A program made the translations under genes and the position numbers. Shown here one piece after another: positions 39,001 to 48,200 of a DNA stretch of 64,000 nt (position 1 is the first letter of the stretch; the number at the start of each line of letters is the position of its first letter). The stretch is from Nautilus pompilius. Taxonomy: Eukaryota; Mollusca; Cephalopoda; Nautilida; Nautilidae. The stretch spans positions 62,001 through 126,000 of the forward strand of contig JACATO010000933.1 in the NCBI GenBank assembly GCA_018389105.1, written 5' to 3'. Below the pieces are notes generated by a model that did not search any database, was not told the origin of the DNA, and saw nothing but the letters and a program-made list of their open reading frames with translations.

Positions 39001-39307
39001 GCCAAACCTCGTACAGACTTAACATAACATTCTGTATTGAATGCAGAAACACTTTTAAAACAGTAAGAAAGGGGTTAATTAAACCAATTCTCAAACACAT
39101 CCCTTCCACACAGTTGGAAATGAGGTTGTATTTTAATTATTATTAATAGTTTGTGAACTTTCTGATCGTCATATTTTTAAGGATATACTGATCTAAAACT
39201 AGAAACAATCATGGTTTCACTCACAGGAAGCATACACCAAAAACAGCTGCCATTAGCCTGAATACAAGTTCCACAGGTCTTTTGCAAAGAACATACAGAA
39301 GCAGAGG
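12055..39307 (-). CDS. Secreted-type integrin beta-like protein, no beta-I domain (20 exons, start missing)
   Basis: Twenty exons joined by GT-AG introns in consistent phase encode ~538 residues of an integrin-beta-related protein. Domain order: PSI domain (~1-62, seven cysteines in family spacing, CGTCIQANGSCFWC); hybrid-domain strands (~63-158); I-EGF1 (~158-206); I-EGF2-4 (~207-320); a second I-EGF2-4 set (~321-448); beta-tail domain (~449-526); then ECGFGLTGRRSP and a stop. Normal integrin beta chains (~800 residues) have a ~240-residue beta-I domain inserted in the hybrid domain, four I-EGFs, one transmembrane helix and an NPxY tail. Here I found no beta-I exons, no transmembrane segment and no tail. 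Every exon is intact, which argues against a dead pseudogene. The signal-peptide exon was not identified; it must lie between 39308 and the PMS2 end at 45237. Likely a secreted or matrix protein (inference). Confidence 0.85.
13638..13751 (-). CDS. Integrin-like exon 19 (beta-tail)
   Basis: Reads DEPYMRFCQFIDDADDCIIQ and a following beta-strand segment. It matches the beta-tail pattern HCKEKDVDDCWFYF of integrin beta1, with both cysteines kept. Phase 1 in, phase 1 out. Confidence 0.85.
14649..14769 (-). CDS. Integrin-like exon 18 (end of EGF4b, start of beta-tail)
   Basis: Reads VCGGFCSANKECVLCRVF, matching the integrin motif TCLGVCAEHKECVQCRAF. Acceptor TTTTCCCACAG, donor GTATGT, phase 0 to 1. 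GC-richer than the surrounding introns. Confidence 0.93.
14890..15139. repeat. CRE-bearing (GA)n minisatellite, seven units
   Basis: Tandem array of (GA)n tracts separated by a conserved core TGTGACGTCAGTACA or GGTGACGTCAGTACA. The palindrome TGACGTCA (full cAMP-response element) starts at 14914, 14945, 14978, 15011, 15040, 15073 and 15112, at spacings of 29-39. It lies in the intron between exons 17 and 18, ~120 bases upstream of the exon 18 acceptor in gene sense, where it is a long TC-rich tract. Long open frames on both strands here are low-complexity artefacts. Confidence 0.95.
15863..15955 (-). CDS. Integrin-like exon 17 (I-EGF4, second copy)
   Basis: Reads KICNGFGSCVGGTCQCSS and then YYRGPTCEECP, matching QICNGRGICECGVCKC of integrin beta1. 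31 codons, phase 0 to 0. Paralogue of exon 12. Confidence 0.93.
16137..16246 (-). CDS. Integrin-like exon 16 (I-EGF3, second copy)
   Basis: Reads PEQGECQCGKCECREGVTGD and ends CRAVNG. 110 bases, phase 1 to 0, exactly the length and phase of exon 11. The donor is taken as GGT|gtatgt because the earlier GT would break the frame into exon 17. Confidence 0.92.
17138..17216 (-). CDS. Integrin-like exon 15 (I-EGF2 second half, second copy)
   Basis: Reads YTGVFCECDNFSCNRYRGKL, almost the integrin signature YSGKFCECDNFNC. Phase 0 to 1. Paralogue of exon 10. Confidence 0.93.
19395..19455 (-). CDS. Integrin-like exon 14 (I-EGF2 first half, second copy)
   Basis: Reads VVCSGRGLCVSGQCSCHQRQ, matching ICSNNGECVCGQCVCRKR. 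Phase 2 to 0. Paralogue of exon 9. Confidence 0.92.
20855..20895 (-). CDS. Integrin-like exon 13 (linker between EGF sets)
   Basis: Short exon TAFGAKERKFCIAP with good splice sites (TTTTTTAG, GTAAGT) and phases 0 to 2. It has the same phases as exon 8 and a single cysteine, so it may be a shortened copy of exon 8. Confidence 0.75.
21822..21899 (-). CDS. Integrin-like exon 12 (I-EGF4, first copy)
   Basis: Reads LLCSSHGICVNNRCVCEGGY and GGPLCE. 26 codons, phase 0 to 0. The upstream acceptor (TACTTTCAG) is used because it gives the in-frame LLC start. Confidence 0.92.
22337..22446 (-). CDS. Integrin-like exon 11 (I-EGF3, first copy)
   Basis: Reads EHGSCQCGRCRCKAEYIGKA and ends GCVSSSIA. 110 bases, phase 1 to 0, with an AAG acceptor. 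Matches [20 protein letters not shown] of integrin beta1. Confidence 0.92.
22560..23496 (+). mobile_element. Mariner element, broken transposase
   Basis: Decayed mariner in the intron between exons 10 and 11, opposite to the host gene. The N-terminal helix-turn-helix region reads ILLHEFKRSHEASGATHN and ADPRKTVREIAEELDKW (22730-22990). The middle is deleted. The C-terminal part reads LLHDNAHSHVAKVTLQKL and YSPDLSPTDYHLFKHL (~23165-23310), the mariner catalytic signature around the third aspartate. The right end is the reverse complement of TTAGGTTGTTACAAAAGTTT, followed by TA (23497-23498). The left terminal repeat is not recognisable, so the start is approximate. Confidence 0.85.
23576..25069 (-). 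mobile_element. Tigger/POGK-like transposon, copy B
   Basis: About 1.5 kb, bounded by related inverted ends: TACCATAATTTCCAAGTTAT at the left and the reverse complement of TGTAATTTCTACATTATAAG at the right. On the minus strand it reads, in order: AFKLEVLKFSLENEGNMAAH (~24800-24740), the pogo DNA-binding start; SQKLPEDFEEKLDNFRELD then INLDEVPLTFDIPMNKTID (~24520-24360), with the first catalytic aspartate; and IIAGGMTKLLQSLNIS (~24050-24000). In the last piece the usual LQPLD is LQSLN, so the final aspartate is lost. Several stops make it inactive. Confidence 0.85.
25508..25589 (-). CDS. Integrin-like exon 10 (I-EGF2 second half, first copy)
   Basis: Reads YSGKFCECDDQSCPKSGGLL, the integrin I-EGF2 signature. 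Phase 0 to 1, donor GGTAGT. CpG-rich relative to its introns. Confidence 0.94.
26541..26610 (-). CDS. Integrin-like exon 9 (I-EGF2 first half, first copy)
   Basis: Reads RGQLPCSGVGKCICGYCRCP then LDK. Phase 2 to 0, donor GTAAGT. Confidence 0.93.
28067..28161 (-). CDS. Integrin-like exon 8 (I-EGF1)
   Basis: Reads KMDHTYCHGVGQLVCGQCDC and then NMDNPERQCTM, matching KCHEGNGTFECGACRCNEG of beta1. Phase 0 to 2; the donor TC|gttagt is fixed by the phase of exon 9. Confidence 0.9.
28358..28428. repeat. Adjacent (TC)n and (GA)n tracts
   Basis: A run of CTGTCTCTGTGTCT-type pyrimidine-rich repeats passes straight into ten GA dinucleotides, forming an imperfect inverted repeat. Confidence 0.85.
29068..29164 (-). 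CDS. Integrin-like exon 7 (end of hybrid, start of I-EGF1)
   Basis: Reads IKFKVPGVKKPQMHLNVYSK then CGCDCESKK, matching [24 protein letters not shown]. Phase 2 to 0. Confidence 0.92.
29570..30080 (-). mobile_element. Possible decayed DNA transposon
   Basis: Intron block opening ACAGGATGTTTATTAAGTGT. Broken minus-strand frames read VGFKMFKETGLCGRRGAVEE and VFKVLTNRIGCCTTEDSS. These recall the helix-turn-helix and C-terminal parts of some mariner-like transposases of invertebrates. The signal is weak and the boundaries are guesses. Confidence 0.35.
30179..30231 (-). CDS. Integrin-like exon 6 (hybrid domain)
   Basis: Reads VTFTLNISIDQCFSKKK, matching VQFEISITSNKCPKK of integrin beta1. Phase 0 to 2. 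Confidence 0.9.
30571..30625 (-). CDS. Integrin-like exon 5 (hybrid domain)
   Basis: Reads FKLPKKITVCDGVKIGKL, matching ENGRKCSNISIGDEV. The cysteine would pair with that in exon 4. Phase 2 to 0. Confidence 0.88.
30978..31045 (-). CDS. Integrin-like exon 4 (hybrid domain after the beta-I position)
   Basis: Reads AISFNARNHIKIEAFSDCAH, matching GVTISYKSYCKNG just after the beta-I domain in integrins. With the first acceptor AG (start 31045) the incoming phase is 0. Using the next AG (start 31041) it is phase 1, which fits exon 3 directly. So exons 3 and 4 can be spliced together without any beta-I exon. Confidence 0.87.
31910..33927 (+). mobile_element. hAT transposon, decayed, with terminal repeats
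   Basis: A 2,018-base element in the intron between exons 3 and 4. The left end CAGGGCTGGGAACGTATGAC pairs with the reverse complement of the right end, CAGGGGTGGAGAACCTTTTC. The flanking 8-mers TCATAGAT (31902-31909) and CTGTAGGT (33928-33935) match at four positions and differ only by transitions at the other four, as in an aged 8-bp hAT target duplication. The plus strand encodes broken fragments of a GTF2IRD2/SCAND3-type hAT transposase, ending FLNLRKHAMTSVSLFGSTHS (~33590-33650) and SKMKIVGYTTRTGLTNVNLK. Multiple stops; not functional. Confidence 0.87.
34860..35118 (+). repeat. tRNA-derived SINE with A-tail
   Basis: The head GTGGCACAGTAGCTCACTAG, then TAGACTACTGGACTGCTAAGG, resembles a tRNA gene 5' half with a pol III A box. 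ACATTCAATTTCC sits where a decayed B box (GGTTCRANNCC) would be. An unrelated body follows, and the unit ends in a run of 12 A (35107-35118). A 192-codon frame at 34964-35542 runs through it and is not a gene. Confidence 0.65.
35119..37347. other. Intron 3 remainder, including a broken retrocopy-like block
   Basis: No integrin exon seen. At ~36650-37310 the minus strand has two long overlapping frames that look like one protein broken by a frameshift: an N-terminal hydrophobic part (SISGLGLVSDILVAFCIVYA, 36971-37282) and a polar part (KVDWQIIEKESSPFIGLETF, ~36680-36960). I do not recognise the parent. A single copy of the 41-bp minisatellite unit lies at 35633-35664. Confidence 0.4.
37348..37411 (-). 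CDS. Integrin-like exon 3 (hybrid domain before the beta-I position)
   Basis: Reads DKIVNKKRLLKPQRVVLHLV then P, matching EDITQIQPQQLVLRLRSG of integrin beta1. It ends in phase 1, where beta-I coding exons normally follow. Confidence 0.85.
37870..38345. repeat. Degenerate ~41-bp minisatellite
   Basis: Diverged tandem units in the intron between exons 2 and 3. Clear copies of GATAAGTGAGCAGAGTAGCT followed by GGTGGTAAAGTCACGTAGTAA-like sequence start at about 37878, 37995, 38191, 38236, 38278 and 38322. Some units are very degenerate. Shifted or isolated copies occur at 35633-35664 and ~15400-15418. Confidence 0.75.
38694..38798 (-). CDS. Integrin-like exon 2 (PSI second half)
   Basis: Reads DFSGHSRCASERTLLREGCP then QNSIYYSSNSAHLRK. 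The two cysteines match [20 protein letters not shown] of beta1. Exactly 35 codons, phase 0 to 0. Confidence 0.9.
39225..39307 (-). CDS. Integrin-like exon 1 found (PSI first half)
   Basis: Reads SASVCSLQKTCGTCIQANGS then CFWCMLP, matching [22 protein letters not shown]. Acceptor ATTTTACAG. The exon begins with two bases completing a codon, so at least one more exon (signal peptide and start codon) lies upstream. Confidence 0.92.
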
Positions 39308-42300
39308 CTGTAAAATAAATAAAATTGTGAACAAAGGTACAACACAAACTTACAGACTTGCATGGATTTTCCATCACACTAATAAATTCCGTTACACATT
39401 CTACACATAATTATAGTTATCCTGTCTAATTTGATTTCACCCATGAGTCAAGGATTCATAGGAGGCACCAAATCTGTTTAGCTATTGTTTGTGAGGAGGA
39501 TTTTCCTTAAAAATTAATTATTTGGGAAGAATGCCACAACACGTTTTTGTCCAAGGTTCAGTAAAATTGTTTAGACATTTTGGCAAGCTGAAAGTTGACT
39601 GTAATTTTTTTAATCAGCATCTTTCTGCAGTTAAGGGCTACTAAGATGTTCATGGCCTGATATTTGCATGACACATGTTTCCGTCATGTGTCTACTCCAC
39701 TAACCGAATACATTTTACAAATCCTGGATAGGAAAAATCAAGAGTCTGATAAACTTCTAACACTTTTTCTATCAAAGTTTTAGCTAAATAACTGAAAAAA
39801 AAAAAAAAAAAGCTTTTTCTTTTTTTTTATTCGAGTTTTATTTACTGGTCCTTAATTAAACTGGAAGCTATTCTTGGTGGTTTACTCGCACTCAGCAATA
39901 TATCAGTCCTGTTCAGGACAATTGGTAGGAAACTAAAAAGGGTTGTCACTCCGCGTCTGTCTGTCCGTCCATCCGAAGCTTGAGGGAAGATTGGTGGTAA
40001 CATCATAAAACTGCATTAAAGAACAAGCTAAGCTTTGCTATAGTGTATTTCAAATCCCCCCCTACCTTAATCCTACTAGGAATGGGCCTGGAATCTATAC
40101 TGACATACTTACTGATCATAAAAAAGCCAAAAAAAAACAGGCTGGTACAGAGGCAGCTGGAAATCATCTTTGTTCTGATACTGGAAAAACAACAGAGCAA
40201 TATTCAACTTATGCACGATTCTTAAAATGAATTCCCAGAGTACAGGGCAAGATCAGCAGAGGAAGCACAACACAATTTGCTGTTACCCAATTAGTGTATG
40301 ACCTACTACACTATATTGTACTTCCCCATTTAATTTTCCTTTTCCACACACCAGTTCAACATCAAAAGATTTTTAAAAAGTTAACACAAGATGCACAGTT
40401 CATTTTTAATGAGATTTCCAAAGCTTATTTTTATATTTAAAAAATTTAACAAAATAACATTTATGCAATGTGTTTGTTTTCGTCTTCAGCAAGACTGTTA
40501 CTGATTAGTCTTTTCATTTGGCTGCTGGAAATAACTAAACTAATTAATAAAGCTGAGCACTGAGGCAGCCAAGGGAAAGAGGTCATCCAAATCCAGCATT
40601 ATTAAGTCACCTAGGTAAGAGCTGATAGAGTTACACAAAACACAACTGAAGCACTATCAAGGGTGAACATTTCAGATAAACTATTAAAACAGCAAGCATC
40701 ACTAATGAAAGACCAATGCTTATAGCTATGTACAAAGACCTTCGTTTCTACCAAAAGCAGTCTTTTTCACAAATATCTTTAATGATGAGCTTAAACTGTA
40801 TGATCTACTAAGTTAAGTGTGTGGCAAATTTAAATTAAGATATCCTGTTTAACTCACTGATGTCCATATTTAATTAGCTCTTTGCACTGGCATTAAGTTT
40901 ATAAATAGATTCTTCACTGCATTCTGAAATCTATCTTCAATTCACTGTATTTTTAATAGGCATCTACTGATTGCTGACCTGCGCACAATGAGGCTATCAC
41001 CGAGTTTCTAAAACTACAGGGGTGTAGTCTTGTGGGACAAGAGGCTACCTTTGTTTCCAGTTGGTCTGTTGGTTTTAACAAGGCCCAGGTTTTTTCTAAG
41101 TCAGTCTGTTTAAGGTATCAGAACACTTGGCTAACTACAAATGAAAAAAGGGAGCAGTACATAAACAGATAAAACTAGTATCAAGAGACCAGAAAAAACA
41201 AAATTTGTTAAAATTCAGCTTGTCTTTCGTCCGCCAAACATTTTATACCATTTTGTAAGCAAATTAGAAGACGGTAAAGAAGTACCTAATTAAATAAGTA
41301 AATGATTTCAAAAATAACTGTTAGGTCCAAAGTGTCACAAGGTCCTTAGCTAAAAAATAAGCAGCGTTCTTAATAAGATATTAAGAGATCCTTTCCTGGC
41401 AGAGTTTACCAACCATTATAGCTGATGTAGAAAGCAAAAACACTTTTAAAAAAGACCCCGACTATCTATTTTCCACATGATGGTATCTGTTCAAGTGTAA
41501 AAGAAATGTGTGGCTGGCTGAAAATTAATTTTAGAATACAGATAAAAGGAACCACCCGCATTGAAGAGCAGCATCCATCTGCTCTGGTCACAGATTCAAA
41601 ATCACAAGTGATAATAATGGGAGTACAATGTTTCAGGAAAGAAAGTAGATTGGTAAATCTTCAAATGATGCTTATCTTCAGTGTTGCTGTTTTAAACATA
41701 GCCAGTTTATATAGTGCTTTCATGGCACCAGAACATCTCCAGGTCTCTGAACTAAGACTCCCAGAAGGTTAGCTATTATCCAAGTGGTGCCAAATGGTCA
41801 AGTTAGTACTGACATCTAATCGTTAAACTCTTGGTCATATCTGGCACCCCCCACTGTTTACCAATATCTGACAGTCTATCAATGTGATGTTCATGACAAT
41901 ATAAATATTAACTTGTTTCTCTTTATATTAGGTTAAAACCCAAAAACAAAAATCAGTCTAATAAATTTAGCCTTTTCTCATAAGAATTGCTGTTTAATAA
42001 TTCTTTGAAATAAAAAAATATAACATAGCTCCCAATTCCAGTCAGAATCACTAAATAAAATGACATTATTTCAGTTTAACACTTTAAAGTTAATTTTTGC
42101 ATTGTAAAATTGTTCAGCAACATTTTTACACTAGATCAATGTTTGTTGCCAGTTCCTTACAGATATCTTGACAACTATCAACAGGAAACTAGAGTTAATT
42201 AAAAACAGGACCTTATGCACTGTATTCAGCTTTGTTTATATGATATCCAATGGCTGACATGCTTTCCTACTGTAATCCCATCCCTTTGCTTAACCAGCTA

Positions 42301-45236
42301 AATAGTAATATGACCACCACACTGCAAAGTTATACCCAGATTTAGAGAAGGCATAAAAATTACACCACCCAATTAGAATATGCACCACAACACTCCAACT
42401 GGCAACAAAACATTAATGCAAGTCTAAAGCAACTGTCAATTCACTATCTTCCTAAAGAAAATGTATTTCTATTTGTTATAACTAACGTGCAACTATGCAT
42501 AAAAGGTGATGTTTATCAACATGTGCTTTGTATTTTATAGGATTTTTATCCCTTTTCATTATAATTATCTGCTTCACAATATTTACAAATGCTTACCTTA
42601 AATAATAAGACTATGGCAGGCATCAATACAAGTCTGCTCTTTGTTAGCTGTTTTATGGTTCCATAGCATGTATACAGATTATATCCTCTCCCCAGGAGGT
42701 CAGACTATACTTGCTCACCTCAACTGCTGGTGATAGTGAAGATCAGGTTTCCTGGCTTGCCACTGCTGAGGTTATTATCCTCCTCCCACTGTCAGATGGC
42801 AGAAACAAGTACAACAGGAGACTGGGACACAGACAAGAACCAACTTAAGTCATGGCAGAGAAAATGGTGAATGCTTCAGCGAAAATATTTTTCAGTGTAA
42901 CTCAAACAAATATGTAGTAGTATACATTAGATAGTAAACAACAAATCTACTGGCAGTGATCCCACATTTGGCTTCAGAACATTTCATTTAGCACTAACTC
43001 TTGTTCTTTAATGGCAAAATGTGTTGTTTTTTTTTATCCAGAGTATTTCCATCCTCCAACCTTTTGCCTCCCACTGCTGGCAACAACAACGATGTAAACA
43101 TTTCTCAACATTAGTAAAAATAGATAAATCCTCAGATATGCAGCAGCAGCTAAACATGGGATTTATTTAAATTGCACTAATCAGTTTTTTAATCTATTTA
43201 CAAATAATATAAACTTTTTTCTTTAGTTTATAAATTTTTGCCCCCCCCCCCTTTTTTTAACCCCAAAAAACAATTTCTTCTGCTTTATCTTAGTTTTTAT
43301 TAAAAAAAAATAGGTAGAGTTCTACCTACAGACGACTATCATCTGAATGTTCTGTAACGTTACATACATGAAAAAAACAGTCTCCATGGTTCATCTTTTT
43401 AACTGTCTTATTTACATTTTACTATATTAATTTAAATGCTGACATCTGTTGGCATTAAGTTCTAACAATGAGCTGCTTTGAAGTTACAACTCTGGAAAAA
43501 ATTATTCAAAAATAGTCATAATAATAAAATGCTAAATGAATTACAAGAAATATATAAATAATTAGCCTGAATTACAAAAAAAAACACACCAACCTCTTCT
43601 GAAAATACTGCAACTAAGATGCAGCCTGAGCATTTCTGAATACACCTGACTATTAGAAGGGAGAAACATTCAGGATTTTTCACAAAAGGCTATTAACATA
43701 AATGATAGTAACTTATGTGTACTTAACTAATTCAGCCATAAATATAAACAAAACATCGAGGTGAGTTTAGCTTGACGAGTTTGCCAAGGGACTAGGCGAG
43801 AAACACAAAAATGAAAACACTGCCACTTTTGGCAAACCCAGAAATCAGGATAACTGGGGGAGAGAGAGAGAGAGAGAGATGGAGATGCTTGCATCTTCTG
43901 ACAATCAGAATATTACATTAAAAACTAATTCCAGCAAAAAAACCAAATGGATTTACTGTTATTTGATAATAAAATTTATTGCATAGCTGCCAAATTTAGA
44001 GAAACAAACTATGTTTAAAAAATGCTTGGAAGGCTAAAGATTGAAAACTAGAGTTAAATTTTACCTATTCTCACTTGCACACGTTGTTGTTGAACAGAAT
44101 TCAAAATGATCCAACTGTATCTGACATTGGGTTTAAAGCACACCTATTGCAGCAAGACATGTTGTAGCTATAGTAGGAAAACATTATAACAGAAATTTAC
44201 CAGCAGTGTACATAGAGACTAATTAAAATGTAATAGAGAATTTCTACTACTATTGTATTTCTTTTGCATTCTAAAATTATACCAAGGAAATTGTTTAATG
44301 CCTTTTAGCATTTAACTTCACAAAACCACCCATAAACAGAGGATGTGTCTTGGTTTACAAACACTGAAGAAGGCTCAGTAACTTTTGTTAAAAATACAAT
44401 TTTTTCTAGGTTACAAGAACTAATGAAACAATTTTAAAAAAAAGGAAAATCCCAATATTTAACTGCAGAAAATCAAGAAAGAAAAAAGCAGTGCTAATAA
44501 TTATATTTTATTATTAGCTACCAGTGACAATGCTGATTTTAAGCCAACTACCAAAAAAAATTCCCAATATTAACCATCTCTGGTTAAATTCAAGGTCCCT
44601 CAAAAGCCAGTCAAATACCATTCTGTTGACCACTGTCAATTTAAGGAACTGTAAGCTCAGATACCACCTATTATTTAAATCCTTTTCAAACAGTACCCAC
44701 ATTTTACTGGATGCATGTCAAACTTATCCAAGTGGAAATTTGTTTCTGCCAGTTATTGTTAGAAAGTTATCTGAAGTCTCCCTTGAAACTAGCATGTGAA
44801 CAGCTCTCATGTTTTTTTGTCATAATGCAAAGTCATGAAACAAAGGACAAACAACCAGTAAAAATTCTCACAAGCTTACAAAAAATTTTAATTAAAAAAT
44901 ATGGAATGTATAAATTTAAAATTTTTTTTAAATGTAAAAGCATTTTATCATACAAATTATCCTGGCTAATCAGTTAACAATAAAATCTATGGATATCTTT
45001 GTTGATAGTTATCAACCAGTTATCTAAAAGATGGGAGATTTTTAAAAAAACTGTCTAATAAAGATGAGTTTGTTGATTGATATCCTACTGGTGTGTGGGT
45101 AGAACTGTCTGATTAAATTCAGCCACAACACATGATTTGACTGTTTGCCACTCAGGAAAATGTTTCTAAATGTCAGCAGGACTGCAGAAGCACTGTGGAA
45201 GTGCATCAATTAAAAGGAAAGCTGGGTGAAGGAACA
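39308..45236. other. Region between the PMS2 stop and the first integrin-like exon found
   Basis: Should contain the promoter and first exon(s) of the integrin-like gene and the PMS2 3'UTR. Minus-strand candidate donors exist, for example GTTGAG|gtgagc near 42715 and TTTAAG|gtaagc near 42597. The second follows MPAIVLLFK, but it ends in phase 0 and exon 1 needs phase 1. No start exon is called. (GA)n lies at 43861-43879 and a C-run at 43241-43252. Confidence 0.45.
44507..44512 (-). terminator. Possible PMS2 poly(A) signal
   Basis: AATAAA on the minus strand ~725 bases after the PMS2 stop codon. Placement is plausible but unproven. Confidence 0.3.
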
Positions 45237-45299
45237 TCAGTGTAGCAGCATATTCAAGTTGAGGAGATGTCTCATTGTAGGTCGGCCATGAGGACAATT
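45237..45299 (-). CDS. PMS2: PMS2 last exon
   Basis: [20 protein letters not shown] then TGA. Contains the zinc-binding CPHGRP motif; acceptor TTCTCTCCAG. The tail after RHL is lineage-specific. Confidence 0.95.
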   Translation of the reverse strand, partial: NCPHGRPTMRHLLNLNMLLH

Positions 45300-48200
45300 C
45301 TGGAGAGAAGAAAAAAAAATCATGCTGATGTGCATAGACAGCAGATTTTGCAATATTTTTCTGGCTTTGATGTAAGCTAAAAATTTTAAAAAACAACAAA
45401 GTGCCAGGTAAATTTATGAGCTTTCAGTAACCCATATAAATTTTAGTGATGGTCATTTAAACAGGGCGGGAAGATGGACTTCCATAGCCAAATACTGACC
45501 AGGAAACTTAATAAGCCAAAAAAAGTTTAATTTTCAACTATATGGACATAAAAAAACAACACATGCATAAACATTAAAAACAAGGCTGGAAAGAGCTAAA
45601 ATGCGGACAAATTCCATTTCGTACTAAACACTTCCTAACTTCTTCAAATAAGCCATCTTGATATCAAACTAATTAGTGTTTTAGCGTCTCAGCAACTGTC
45701 TACTAAATTCTGAAATAATCTTTGTGCATAGGTTAGTAACCAATTTTCAGCAACACGCCCATCATTTCTTTACTGTTTACCTTTTATTTCTCTGAGCATC
45801 ACTATTATTTATTTCCAATGGAGGTCCTTCACCTTTTGCACTTATAAGAAATGCTTTTTTAAAAAACAGTAGTAAACGCTCGCAGAACCATCAGTAAACA
45901 TCATTTCAGGTGGTGCTGATAATAAGAGCCTGAAAAACTGTCCAATGTAACTAGAAAACTTACTGAATACTCCTGACCTTTGTGCCCTTATCTGTTCGTT
46001 GCCAACGTTTCAGTTATTATTTGAATCCTATTGTCTGTAGATGCATGTCGCATTTTGAATGGCAAACTGAGAGTAAACACAACTGAAGTTTTAAGTAATC
46101 TTTATAATTTTGTTTCTGCGCATAAGCAAACAAACAAACAGTTAAAATCTGAAGTGGCCCGTCCTTTCATAGATATAAAAGAAGGCAACGTTTTTTTTAA
46201 ATTACATAACAGGAAAAAATAGCATCAATTTGTAAGATTTTATTTAGCCAATCTACAAAAGAGACAGAAAAAACAATATTATTTACTAATGTATTTATTT
46301 ATTCTGAAGCTTTATATGATCCCACTGGATCTTGTCAGTGGACACTATCAGCTTGATATTTCCCCACAAACAAGGTTTGTCTTATTTAAAGAAATCCATT
46401 CAGCTATCTTCGCTACAACGTCTCATTAAGTATTGTTCTTTCAATATAATTTACTCGTACATTCACTTACACCATAAGGTCTCCGGTCAGAAGTGAAGTG
46501 GAAGGACAAAGCATGAGCAAGATTTCTTATTTTTTATTTTCCACTCTCCATCTAACCAAAACAGTTTTCAATCAGCCACACAACTGTCCACAAATTAAGC
46601 CATCCTACAAGTTGAACGCATTATTTAGAAAAATACATCATTAAGCGCTTTAAGAAAAGAACAAACTGACTTACCCATGGCTGATCTATTTCACCCATAT
46701 GATACAATAGCTGAAAGTAAGTAGTCAGTGACAGATTAAATTGTTAAAAAAAAAATTTTCATTACATTCTTACAACATTCACTTTTTAAAAAGAAAATAT
46801 TAACAGGTACTAATGTTTTTTGTCGGTTTTGGTAAATAACTGTAAGTCTAGTAATGTCTATGTGCACACATGGATGCTAGCACACACCACACACACTTAT
46901 TTCTCCAATACTGCTACAAAATCTGACACTGGACAGTAAAGTTAACATTCATATAGAAGTCCAATTTTTTCTTCCCTTGAGAGCCAAACATCTGCTATTT
47001 TAAAAAAAAAAAAAAAATTAGAATAAAAGGAAGTTTGAAAAGTCAAAATCTCGGCTGCATATTTCATAAATAAAAGTCCACCAGCAACATATCAGAAACC
47101 TTTTATGAAGTAAGAGGGTATCTAAATTTGGTCCTTGTAGTCCCATAATCATCACAAATTATTTTTTTTTTGTTGTTATGAGGCATTAATTATTATTTCT
47201 AAAAATATCATTACTACTGGGACACCACACACCAGTACTAACAGAATCACATCTTTCAAACAGGTATTATGGGAGGTTCAGGGAGCTTCACCACCACACA
47301 TGCAAACACTTTTTAAAAAATCCTTCTATAGATAATATGGCACCAAAACCATTTTTAAAATATTGCAGCATTCAAAGAACCCATTGCCCAGAAGCAGCTC
47401 TGTGATTCGCTGTTTACTGCAGCAATTTAGGTATCATTATCCGTTGCCAACCAGCTGATGTTATTTATCTTTGGAAAAGTGGAAATTCCCTCTAAATATG
47501 CCACAGAAATTTCAACAGCATCCCCGGCACATTCACATCACGTACCTGCAACAGGAAGTAGAGAACAATATAGATGAAAGAAATAAAGATAACTTTAAGC
47601 AAATGTGTAAGCACAGAAATGAAGCAAGCATTAAAATTAGTGCTACTTTCAATTTACATAAAAATTGCTTACTAGTATTAATACATTGAATAATAAGTTT
47701 CCTTCTGATACTCTCAGGATTTCAGAGCCATTGCCACTGAAGTGTAATGTCTGAAATCAAAATATTCAAGATACACAAAGAGCATTTTATCAATACATAA
47801 GTAACAACGGGAGACCAGAGATGAAGCCTGCAAACACAATGTGTTTTATGTGGACAGAATTTTGACAAATGTTGTCATACAGAGAAGACCACAAGTTTCC
47901 TTGATGCCACAGTTTATCATGTAAACCCATACACCGCCTTTGCTGATGAATAGTTCAGGGAGGGAAAAAAACCAACAAGCGTCAAAGGCTGGCACAATTT
48001 GCATACTTGTAAAATGTGTTCAGTAATAACATGACGATGGAAAATAAATCTTATGAAAAATTGTAAACTTGTACAACTATAATTTATAGTCTTCTGCAAA
48101 TGTTTCAAGTTTTAGGACACTACTGATTATATGTACACAATGTCAGTTTTCTGATATGCATATTTTCAGAAATATCTGAGAACTAATCTTTTGATAGTTT

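Noticed and set aside
12055-39307. The integrin-like locus as a dead pseudogene
   Set aside because: All 20 exons keep splice sites, phase and cysteine spacing, with no internal stop.
42597-42650. Signal-peptide exon for the integrin-like gene (MPAIVLLFK before a GTAAGC donor)
   Set aside because: It ends in phase 0, whereas the first PSI exon needs phase 1; joining them breaks the frame.
43591-43640. Alternative start exon MLRLHLSCSIFRR before GTTGGT
   Set aside because: The phase fits, but the hydrophobic core is short and the donor is poor; not enough to call.
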